64,000 nucleotides of DNA from JAOTVV01 sp041602035 (GTDB lineage: Bacteria > Gemmatimonadota > Gemmatimonadetes > Gemmatimonadales > GWC2-71-9), in contig JBFIHA010000003.1 of NCBI GenBank assembly GCA_041602035.1, forward strand, positions 1 through 64,000. Direction: 5' to 3'. The notes under the pieces are model-generated. The model was not told the DNA's origin. It ran no database searches and saw only the letters and a program-made list of their open reading frames with translations. This document shows, in pieces, positions 49,186-56,900 of the stretch (position 1 is the stretch's first letter; each line of letters starts with the position of its first letter). Position numbers and translations under genes: made by a program.

Positions 49186-51707
49186 AAATCCTCTCTGCTC
49201 AACTCGGCCGCCGGTGTCTGCGAGGCCCGAAGCGCTGGGTACACCGCCGCGGCTGCCGACACGAGGAGAATTGCCGCTGCCTGCCAGAGGAGCGTGGTCC
49301 ATGGCCAAAAAGCCTGAATGGTCCAGCCGAAGTATGCGCGGTTGATCACGAAGACGAGAATGATCGCGAGCAGCGACCCGCCGGCGAGCCCCAAGAAGAG
49401 CGACAACACGGCCATCGAGATGCCCTTGCCCAGGAACAGCACGAAAATCTGTTCGCGCACCGCGCCCAGCGCCCGGTACAGCGCAAGCTCGGACACCCGC
49501 TCGCGCGCGATCACGAGCAGCGTGAGTGTGATGCCGCACGCCGCAATGAGGAGCCCCATCGCCTGCAGGATCCGTGTGATCGCGAAGGTCTCTTCGAAGA
49601 TCGTGAAGACCTCGGCTTTGAGCCTGCGGTTACTGCGTACCGTCAACGGCTGGTCGGCGAGGAGCGCGCGCACCCGGTCCGCCGTACGCTCGGTGTCGGT
49701 GGTTTCACGCAGATAGAGCGCGATGTTCGTGAGTGGTGCGGCACCGAACACCCGATCCATGGTACGTAGATCCATCGTGACGTATCCGCCTTCGCTGGCG
49801 TAGTCGTAGTACACCCCGGCAATGGAGAGCGTGAGCGGTCCCTGGATGCCGGAAAGCGTGACCGAGTCCCCGCTCCAGCGCCTCTCCTTCCGCGCAAACG
49901 GCTCGCTCACAATCACCGCACCATCTCGATGCACTCGGCCGATCGGGTCTGGTCCGTCGGTTTCGAGGAACGGATACCGTGTCTGGGGGCGTCCAGATCC
50001 GAAGTCTACCCCCCCGAATACCACACGTCGGTCCCCCATGTAGCCAGAGAACACTCGCACCAGATCGATAACGTCCACCTCGGGCATGCGACGCAGTTCT
50101 GCAAGGAACGTCGTGTCCAGCGGTGCCGGTCCGAGCGAACGGGCCCACGATTCGGACGTGATGTACACGTCGGCCTTGAGCGAACCCTCGACCCACACCG
50201 TGAGCGTCTCCCGGAAGCTCGACACCATAACGGTGATCCCCGTCAACATGCTCACCGCCACGGCGAGGGCCGCGACCGCGATCGCCGTCGACCGCAACCG
50301 CACGGCGAGGCTCCGCACACTGTAGCTAAGGCCGAAGCCCCTCACGCGAATGGGTGTCGTGGCCAGACGGATGGTGAGCGGAGTGAGGAGCGGGAACCCC
50401 ACGAGAAGTGCGACAGCCAAAACGAAACCTGCGGGCTTCCAGGCGTGACCAACGAGTAGATACCAGAACCCGCTCCCCCCCACGATCGCTGCGCCGAGCA
50501 GGGCGAGCGGAATGCTCGCGGTCCGCAACCGTTCGTGCAGGACGAACGGGGACAAGAGGCTCTTCGGGTCACGTCGCGCCATATCGAGCGCCGGTCCCAC
50601 GGCGCCCAAGAGCGCCCCGCCGATGCCGATGGCCGCGGCCAGCACGAACATGCTGGGCGGCAGGGTGAGCCGTTCGATCTCTGAGAGCAGGTACAGGTTG
50701 GTGAGCGTGGCGCTCACGACGTCGACGTTGGTCACCGCGACCCAGTAGCCCATGGCCAGGCCGAGCCCGACTCCCACCGATCCGAGAGCCACTGCTTCGG
50801 TGAGCATGAGGCCAAGGATCTGTGCTCGAGTGGCTCCCATCGACCGCAGCACACCGAACTCGGTTCGTCGTCGCACGAGCGAGGCTTGGATACTGGCGAA
50901 CACGAGGAACAGGCCGACGAACAGACTGATGAGGCTCAGTGCCGTCAGGTTGAGCCTGAACGCGGCAAGCAGTCCTTCGGCACGCTGCTCTCGCTGTTCT
51001 GGCGTGAGCACGTCCACCGTCGGTCCGAGCCGCTGCGTGAGCGCGGATTGAACCGCGGTCGGATTCGCGTTCGGCGTGAGCCGAATGTCGATCTGGTTGA
51101 TGAACCCGCTGTCGCCAAAGGAGTGCTGAGCCTGGGCCAGGTCCATCACGACGATCTTTGTACTCGCGAGCGGTGCCACCCGCCGGAAGTCTACGACACC
51201 GCCAATCCGGAGCGTCACGAGCCGCGAGCCGGATGACACAACGAGCGTATCGCCGACCCCAAGGCGTAACGCCTGCGCTAACTCGGGCATGATGGCGGTC
51301 CATCCGGGCTCCGTGAGCGCGCGGGCGATATCGACTACGCCGGTGTCGATCGGCAGGCCGACGGCCTGGAACAGGTCGATGCCGTACACTTGCAGGAACA
51401 CCTGGTCGGCGTCCCGAACGGCGACGTCGGTCCGATACATGGGCCAGGCCCGCTCGACCCCCGGCGTGGCGACCGCTCGTACGTAGACGCTCTCGGGAAA
51501 CACGGGCACTCGGCCGAGCGCCACGAGGTCGACCTCGCCGCTCACAGCGCGCATGCTGCCGGTGAACGCGGCCAAGGCGTTCCCGTTGATGATCTGAATG
51601 GACAGGACGGCCCCGACGCCGAGAGCTACCCCTAGTACGGTCAGCGCGAAGAGACTACGAGTGCGGCGGAACTGTCCCGGCGCGCTGCGGAAGAGGTAGC
51701 CGACCAT
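49182..51707 (-). CDS. FtsX-type ABC transporter permease (YbbP/LolCE-like, two FtsX repeats)
   Basis: An 841-residue permease with about ten transmembrane helices: one near 20-40, a first FtsX block about 265-380, two helices about 400-440, one at about 470-495 (IAVAALAVAVSMLTGITVMV) and a second FtsX block about 700-830. Large periplasmic loops separate them, as in MacB/LolCE/YbbP-type mechanotransmission systems that export or extract lipids and lipoproteins rather than import solutes. The ATG shares one base with the stop of the ATPase gene (TGATG). Its stop overlaps the AttH-like gene. It is the size of two AttF/AttG-like permeases fused. Confidence 0.92.
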   Translation of the reverse strand: MVGYLFRSAPGQFRRTRSLFALTVLGVALGVGAVLSIQIINGNALAAFTGSMRAVSGEVDLVALGRVPVFPESVYVRAVATPGVERAWPMYRTDVAVRDADQVFLQVYGIDLFQAVGLPIDTGVVDIARALTEPGWTAIMPELAQALRLGVGDTLVVSSGSRLVTLRIGGVVDFRRVAPLASTKIVVMDLAQAQHSFGDSGFINQIDIRLTPNANPTAVQSALTQRLGPTVDVLTPEQREQRAEGLLAAFRLNLTALSLISLFVGLFLVFASIQASLVRRRTEFGVLRSMGATRAQILGLMLTEAVALGSVGVGLGLAMGYWVAVTNVDVVSATLTNLYLLSEIERLTLPPSMFVLAAAIGIGGALLGAVGPALDMARRDPKSLLSPFVLHERLRTASIPLALLGAAIVGGSGFWYLLVGHAWKPAGFVLAVALLVGFPLLTPLTIRLATTPIRVRGFGLSYSVRSLAVRLRSTAIAVAALAVAVSMLTGITVMVSSFRETLTVWVEGSLKADVYITSESWARSLGPAPLDTTFLAELRRMPEVDVIDLVRVFSGYMGDRRVVFGGVDFGSGRPQTRYPFLETDGPDPIGRVHRDGAVIVSEPFARKERRWSGDSVTLSGIQGPLTLSIAGVYYDYASEGGYVTMDLRTMDRVFGAAPLTNIALYLRETTDTERTADRVRALLADQPLTVRSNRRLKAEVFTIFEETFAITRILQAMGLLIAACGITLTLLVIARERVSELALYRALGAVREQIFVLFLGKGISMAVLSLFLGLAGGSLLAIILVFVINRAYFGWTIQAFWPWTTLLWQAAAILLVSAAAAVYPALRASQTPAAELSREDL

Positions 51708-52402
51708 CAGACTTCCAAGTGGCCGCTATGGAGTTCCCAAATGGCGTCGGCTCGCGCGGCGAGTTCCCGACTGTGGGTCACGTAGATGAGCGTGCCTCCC
51801 TCGCTCCGGACGAGGTCGAGCATGAGATCCATCACCACGCGGCCCGTGGCGTCGTCGAGGTTACCGGTGGGTTCGTCGGCCAGCAGGAGCGCGGGTTGGC
51901 GGAGCAGCGCTCGGCAGATGGCTACCCGCTGCATCTCACCGCCGCTCAGTCGATCCACGGGATCGTCAGCCCGGTCGGCAAGCTCGACACGACGCAGCAG
52001 TTCCACCACACGGTCGCGATAGCTTCGGCGCGAGCCACCGGCGATGAGCGCGGGAACCGCAACGTTCTCGCGAACCGTGAGGTGTGACAACAGATGGAAG
52101 AACTGGAATACGAGTCCAACGTGGGACCGGCGCAACTGGGTTCGCTCGCGGTCGGGGAGCGCGCCGATATCGCGTCCGTCCCAGTAGACGGAGCCGTTCG
52201 AGGGGGAATCGATGCCAGCGGCGAGGTTGAGCAGCGTCGACTTGCCGCTGCCGCTGCGTCCGACGACGGCGATGATCGCGCCGGGCGCAATGTCGAACGA
52301 GACGTCGCGCAGAGCGTACCGGGTGCCGGTGGCGAACGTGTCGTACGTCTTGCTGACCTCGCGAAAGGCGAGTGCCGAGTCAGCGGCAGGATTGCGCGGC
52401 AT
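51707..52402 (-). CDS. ABC transporter ATP-binding protein (LolD/YbbA/MacB-type)
   Basis: A 231-residue ATPase of the lipoprotein/macrolide exporter group. Walker A is GRSGSGKST, the Q-loop is VFQFFHLL, the signature is LSGGEMQR (Glu where Gln is usual), Walker B is LLLADEPTGNLDD and the H-loop is VTHS. TGNLDD and the short length are typical of LolD/YbbA partners of FtsX permeases. The start ATG 52402 is preferred; GTG 52414, one base after the receptor stop, is also in frame and would add four residues. It is coupled to the permease gene by a one-base overlap. Confidence 0.94.
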   Translation of the reverse strand: MPRNPAADSALAFREVSKTYDTFATGTRYALRDVSFDIAPGAIIAVVGRSGSGKSTLLNLAAGIDSPSNGSVYWDGRDIGALPDRERTQLRRSHVGLVFQFFHLLSHLTVRENVAVPALIAGGSRRSYRDRVVELLRRVELADRADDPVDRLSGGEMQRVAICRALLRQPALLLADEPTGNLDDATGRVVMDLMLDLVRSEGGTLIYVTHSRELAARADAIWELHSGHLEV

Positions 52403-52415
52403 CGAGCACCACACC

Positions 52416-54743
52416 TCAGAACTCGATGTTCACGCCGAGCGACGGTAGCACACCCAGCGATTCGTTGGCTTCGGGCGCCATGAGGCGAGGATTCCATTGA
52501 TAGTGCGACACGTTGGCCCGACCGTAGATGTTCTGTACGTCGATGTAGATCGCCAACTGCCACTGGGAGAAGCTCCATCGGCGATCCGCCCGGATGTCCA
52601 CGGCGTGGAACGTCGGGAGACGTGGTCCTTCATTGTAACGTGAGAAATCCAGTCGGCCGGCAGCCGGACCCGAAGTGATGAACGGCGTCGTCGGCAGACC
52701 CGTGGCGAGCCGGAATTTGGCGCTCAGCTCCCAGGAGCCGCTGGGGCGCCAACCGGCCAACACATTGGCAATCACCCGACCGTCATACGCGCCGGGGCGG
52801 GCGACATCGTCGAGTGCGGTGAACTCCGAGCGGCTCACCGCGAGGCTCGCCAACCCATAGACCGGGATCGCGCTCAGGCGCTTCTGGATGAACAGCTCGA
52901 TACCGTAGGACCGACCGGTTGCAATGCTCGTGAGGGGCTCCAGCCCGAACGGGATGTCGTTGGTGACATCTTCGAACCCCGACGGGGCCAGCACCGCCTG
53001 AGGTCGAAAGACCCGCGCAGGATAGTCCCGGTAGCGTTTCACATACGCCTCGACCTGGAGCTTCAAATCGTCACGCGGCCGTCGCTCGAGACCCAGCACG
53101 GCCTGATCGGCGCGGATCGGTCGGAGCGTTGTCGCGTTTCCGGGGTCACCGACTAGCCACACATAGGACGGTGTTTGATAGTAGGTGCCGTATCCCAGCG
53201 TGAGCGCGGTTTGATGGTCGAGCTCGATCCGCAAACCCGCTCGTGGTGCGAGCCGGAGACCATCGTCGATGGATCCGTAGTAGTCGGCGCGTCCGCCAAG
53301 CGACACCCGGATCCGCGGTGTGGCGTAGTATCGCGCCTCCGCGTACGCCGCAGTGCGAAACGACGTGAAGCTCGTATCGCGGTCGAGCGGGCGCGGGGTG
53401 CCGGAGTCGTCTACGCGAAGTTCGCCGCGGAGGGCGACGTCGTAGTTGAGCGCACTGGCGTAGTGGCTCACGCTGCCGACGTTGACCTCCAATCTGGGAC
53501 CGGGAGACAACACCAGATCGATGCGCAGGCCGGTTTCGCCTTCATTTGAGAAGCTTCGGAACACATCGGTGGGTGGGACCAACGAGTCGCGTTGCACGGC
53601 CCGGAACCGAGTAAGTGTCCGGCCCAACGTGGTGGTGAGGACGCCACCGGACAGGAGTCGCTTCCACGTGAGACCCGCCACGTACTGATTCTGCTCCGGC
53701 GACAGGATACGGCTGTTGTCGAATCGGTCATCGGCGTCGTCGGTCGCGAAGCTGACCGTGTTGATCGCGCCGATGCCGAGGAACGAGATCGTGCTCGTCT
53801 GATCGATCTCATGGGTGGCCTTGAGCTGGAAGTCCCAGTAGGCGGGTATGAAGCTGAAGCCAGCTGCCTTGAACAGGAAATCGAGATAACTCCGCCGGGC
53901 GCTCAGGAGAAATGAGCCGTGCGCCCCGAGGGGTCCCTCGGCGATAGCGCCGAACCCGGTAGCGGACAAGTTGATTTCACCGGACAGCTCGTCGTCGTTT
54001 CCTTCCCGAAGCATGATGTTGGTGAAGGACGCGGTCCGGTCGCCCCACTTGGGCGCGAACCCGCCGGAGGAGAAGCTGGTCTCTCTGACGAAGTCGATGT
54101 TGATGAGTGACAGCGGTCCCCCCGTGGATCCCTGCGAGCCGAAGTGGTTGATGTTGGGCACCTCGATGCCGTCTACGACGAATAAGTTCTCGTACGGGGC
54201 GCCACCTCGAACGATGAGATCGTTGCGGCCAGCGGCGGTCACCGCGACTCCCGGAAGCAGGGCAACCGCACGGATTACGTCTTCTTGCACCCCCGGTGCC
54301 CGGCGGGTGTCCTCCGCGCCGAGGCGCTGAGAGCTCGTGACTGCGTCGGCCGGCGCTCGGAAGTACGAGGGCTGCACCTCGACCGCCTCGAGTTGGATGG
54401 GCTGTGGCGCCAGCATGATCGTGACGGTGAGCGGCTTGCCGCTTCCCACCACGAGGTCACTCTGCAGGTACGGCCGAAAGCCGATTGCGCGCACGCGCAG
54501 GCTGTAGACCCCTGGCGGCACGATCGGCAAATCGAACCGGCCGTCCGGACCGGTAAGACCGGTGAGCGCCGTTCCCGGAAGGGCCACGAGTGCTCCCTCG
54601 ATGGGGCGCTGCGTGGTGCCGTTCACGATGCGGCCGGTGACCCGCCCCTGGGGAACCCCCTGGGCCAACGCGACCGGGGTGTTCGATACCGAGAAGGCCC
54701 AGACCGCGACGATCGACATGAGCGTGAGACGCACGACGTGCAT
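52416..54743 (-). CDS. TonB-dependent outer-membrane receptor with carboxypeptidase-regulatory-like N-terminal domain
   Basis: A 775-residue outer-membrane receptor. Signal peptide to about NTPVALA-Q (residue 28); a CarboxypepD_reg-like beta-sandwich about 32-110 (GRVTGRIVNGTTQRPIEGALVAL); plug domain about 130-240 (RAVALLPGVAV, LIVRGGAPYENLFVVDGIEV); then a beta-barrel to the end, closing with GVLPSLGVNIEF, whose last Phe is typical of outer-membrane barrels. No clear TonB box. The ATG at 54743 starts at the signal peptide; the frame to 54821 adds 26 hydrophilic residues and nearly meets the divergent gene. It is the first gene of an operon with ABC ATPase, permease and AttH-like genes, so it may import or sense the same ligand. 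Confidence 0.92.
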   Translation of the reverse strand: MHVVRLTLMSIVAVWAFSVSNTPVALAQGVPQGRVTGRIVNGTTQRPIEGALVALPGTALTGLTGPDGRFDLPIVPPGVYSLRVRAIGFRPYLQSDLVVGSGKPLTVTIMLAPQPIQLEAVEVQPSYFRAPADAVTSSQRLGAEDTRRAPGVQEDVIRAVALLPGVAVTAAGRNDLIVRGGAPYENLFVVDGIEVPNINHFGSQGSTGGPLSLINIDFVRETSFSSGGFAPKWGDRTASFTNIMLREGNDDELSGEINLSATGFGAIAEGPLGAHGSFLLSARRSYLDFLFKAAGFSFIPAYWDFQLKATHEIDQTSTISFLGIGAINTVSFATDDADDRFDNSRILSPEQNQYVAGLTWKRLLSGGVLTTTLGRTLTRFRAVQRDSLVPPTDVFRSFSNEGETGLRIDLVLSPGPRLEVNVGSVSHYASALNYDVALRGELRVDDSGTPRPLDRDTSFTSFRTAAYAEARYYATPRIRVSLGGRADYYGSIDDGLRLAPRAGLRIELDHQTALTLGYGTYYQTPSYVWLVGDPGNATTLRPIRADQAVLGLERRPRDDLKLQVEAYVKRYRDYPARVFRPQAVLAPSGFEDVTNDIPFGLEPLTSIATGRSYGIELFIQKRLSAIPVYGLASLAVSRSEFTALDDVARPGAYDGRVIANVLAGWRPSGSWELSAKFRLATGLPTTPFITSGPAAGRLDFSRYNEGPRLPTFHAVDIRADRRWSFSQWQLAIYIDVQNIYGRANVSHYQWNPRLMAPEANESLGVLPSLGVNIEF

Positions 54744-54852
54744 GATGGGGTGCAAGCTAGTGGGGCCGACGGGGTCGGAGGTAGCGGCGCGTTCACCGGT
54801 GGCCGGAGCGCGCGCCGCCATGTAACGTGGAAGCGGACTTCAGGAGCCATCG

Positions 54853-55905
54853 ATGCGCCGACCCCGCGTGATTACCGCTATCGACGCTCATGCCGCGGGC
54901 GAGCCCGGCCGTGTAATCACGGCGGGGATCGACGACGTGCCGGGCGCCACGATGTTCGAGAAACGAGCGTACCTCGAACGACACGTGGATTGGCTTCGGA
55001 AGCTCATGCTGCGAGAGCCGCGAGGGTATCCGGCGCTGTGTTGCAACGTGATCCTCCCACCGACCGATCCTCGCGCCGACGCGGGCTTCGTGATCATGGA
55101 GCAGACCGAATATCCAGCAATGTCGGGCAGCAATACGATCTGCGTGGCGACCGTCCTGATCGAGACCGGCATGGTGCAGGCAAAGGAACCGGTGACGATC
55201 CTGCGACTCGAGGCCCCGGCTGGACTGATCGAGGTGCGGGCCACAGTCGAGCACGGCAAGGTCACGAGTGTCACGTTTGAAAACGTGCCGGCGTTTGCGG
55301 TTCATCTCGATGCGACCATCGAGGTGCCCGGGTTGGGTCAGGTGCACGTGGACGTGGCGTGGGGTGGGATGTTCTACGTGATCGCCGAGGCGGCGAGCCT
55401 CGGGCTCACGCTTACCCCGGAAAACGGCCGGCGGCTTGCCCGCACCGGCGAGGTGCTGCGCGCCGCTGCCGCCGAGCAGCTCCGGGTGTCGCATCCGGAG
55501 AATCCCGCCATCGGCGGCGTTTCGATCTCCCAGTTGTGGGGCCCACCGACTCGACCCGACGCTCACGCGAAGAACGTCGTCGTGGTGTCGACCGGACCGT
55601 TGGATTGGGACAATCCCGATACGTGGACCGGGGCTATCGACCGCTCACCCTGCGGGACTGGCACCTGCGCCAGAATGGCCGTGCTCCACGCACGCGGGCG
55701 CCTCGGTCTGGACGAGCCGTTCGTACACGAGGGGATCCTCGGAACGCTGTTCACTGGACGGCTGCTACGCGAGACCACGGTGGGTCCGCACCAGGCCGTG
55801 ATCCCGACCGTCACGGGCACGGCATGGATCACAGGGAGGAGCCAGTACGACGTGGATCCTGACGATCCGTTTCCCGAAGGCTTCCGGGTTGGCGATATTT
55901 GGTGA
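54853..55905 (+). CDS. Proline racemase / hydroxyproline epimerase-family enzyme, Ser/Cys active site
   Basis: A 350-residue member of the proline racemase family, which includes proline racemase, 4-hydroxyproline 2-epimerase and trans-3-hydroxyproline dehydratase. The second catalytic Cys is present (Cys267 in DRSPCGTGTCARM), but the first is Ser91 in YPAMSGSNTI. Such Ser/Cys members occur; by family logic the activity is more likely epimerase than the Cys/Thr dehydratase, but I cannot decide. AGGAG lies about seven bases before the ATG. It is divergent from the TonB receptor operon with a 109-base shared upstream region. No other proline-catabolism gene is adjacent. Confidence 0.88.
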   Translation: MRRPRVITAIDAHAAGEPGRVITAGIDDVPGATMFEKRAYLERHVDWLRKLMLREPRGYPALCCNVILPPTDPRADAGFVIMEQTEYPAMSGSNTICVATVLIETGMVQAKEPVTILRLEAPAGLIEVRATVEHGKVTSVTFENVPAFAVHLDATIEVPGLGQVHVDVAWGGMFYVIAEAASLGLTLTPENGRRLARTGEVLRAAAAEQLRVSHPENPAIGGVSISQLWGPPTRPDAHAKNVVVVSTGPLDWDNPDTWTGAIDRSPCGTGTCARMAVLHARGRLGLDEPFVHEGILGTLFTGRLLRETTVGPHQAVIPTVTGTAWITGRSQYDVDPDDPFPEGFRVGDIW

Positions 55906-55920
55906 GCAAGGCCACCGCTG

Positions 55921-55936
55921 TGTGATCTACATCACA
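55921..55936 (+). promoter_or_regulatory. Crp-type palindromic operator
   Basis: TGTGATCTACATCACA: arms TGTGAT and ATCACA are perfectly inverted and fit TGTGA-N6-TCACA exactly. It lies 111-126 bases before the lipoprotein ATG and 16 bases after the racemase-family stop. Confidence 0.65.
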
Positions 55937-55944
55937 CGGCGAAC

Positions 55945-55958
55945 TTGATCCATATCAC
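55945..55958 (+). promoter_or_regulatory. Second, FNR-box-like operator
   Basis: TTGATCCATATCAC matches TTGAT-N4-ATCAA at nine of ten specified positions. Its centre is 23 bases from the centre of the first palindrome. It could equally contain a -35 element (TTGATC). Confidence 0.45.
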
Positions 55959-56046
55959 GTTGCGATACATACACTTAACATCTCGATGCCCGCGTCGTCG
56001 AACGGGGTGGAACGCACGAGAACACCCACACGCGCTTGGAGGGACC

Positions 56047-56802
56047 ATGACCACCATTCGACGCCGGATCTTGGCCGCTGTGCCGGCGCTGCTGTTTGCC
56101 GTCGCGTGTAGCGACAGCCCGAGCAGCCCGGAAGCGGACGACCAGCTCAACCTGGACGTGGCCAACTACGTGGCCGACATGACGTCCGACGATCTGTACA
56201 TGCTCGATCTGTATTCGAGCATGACCACGAGCTCGGCGCTGCTGTCTCCGCCGCGGCCGCCGCGCTTTGCCGACCTTACTATCACGCGCACCGTGACCTT
56301 CTATGACGAGGGCGGCGCTGAGCAGACGGCCTACGATCCGCTGCTGACGGCGGAGATCAACTTCGTCTTCCATATGGAAGGGAGCCACAGCCGGACGGGT
56401 GAGATGGGCAGCATCGACGTCGACGTGAACCGGGACCGCGAAATGTGGCTCTCCGGCCTCGTCGGTGAGGAAACCGAGCGGCTGTGGAATGGGACGGGCA
56501 GCGCCGCTGTGAGCCGCAGCCTGATCTCGGACGAGAAGGGCGATCGGCAATACGACATGAGTTCGTCGACCGAGGTCGACAACGTGCTGGTGCAGCTGCC
56601 TCGGTCCGAGAACCCCTGGCCGATATCGGGTACCATCACGCGCCAGGTCCACGTGGAGATCGTCACGGACGAGGGTACCGTGGTGAAGGATCGCACGGTG
56701 GTGATCACGTTCGACGGTGACCAGTTCGTCACGATCACCGTGAACGGTGAGGAGTTCGAGCTGGATCTGGCTCGGCGGCACGCGCGCCGGCACCATACGT
56801 AG
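56047..56802 (+). CDS. Predicted lipoprotein of unknown function
   Basis: A 251-residue lipoprotein: a signal ending in LLFAVAC (lipobox FAVAC) followed by a Ser/Pro/Glu-rich linker (SDSPSSPEADDQ). The mature part is mostly beta-strand-forming (DRTVVITFDGDQFVTITVNGEEFELDL) and ends in a basic His/Arg tail (ARRHARRHHT) that could bind metal. I do not recognise the family. TGGAGGG lies just before ATG 56047; the longer frame from 55945 begins within the operator region and is not used. Upstream lie two Crp/Fnr-like palindromes, so expression is likely controlled by a Crp/Fnr protein; a strong terminator follows. Confidence 0.82.
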   Translation: MTTIRRRILAAVPALLFAVACSDSPSSPEADDQLNLDVANYVADMTSDDLYMLDLYSSMTTSSALLSPPRPPRFADLTITRTVTFYDEGGAEQTAYDPLLTAEINFVFHMEGSHSRTGEMGSIDVDVNRDREMWLSGLVGEETERLWNGTGSAAVSRSLISDEKGDRQYDMSSSTEVDNVLVQLPRSENPWPISGTITRQVHVEIVTDEGTVVKDRTVVITFDGDQFVTITVNGEEFELDLARRHARRHHT

Positions 56803-56823
56803 CCTGGATCGCCGGGTCGGCAC

Positions 56824-56862
56824 AAACATGCCCCGCACCCATCAGGGCGCGGGGCATGTTTT
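56824..56862. terminator. Strong bidirectional intrinsic terminator
   Basis: AAACATGCCCCGC (56824-56836) and GCGGGGCATGTTT (56849-56861) form a perfect 13-bp stem with a 12-base loop, followed by a short T-run on the plus strand and preceded by AAA that reads as T-run on the minus strand. It separates the lipoprotein gene from the convergent aminotransferase gene. Confidence 0.85.
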
Positions 56863-56900
56863 GACCCGCGATGCCGGGAGCGTTCCGACCTCGGTGCGCT

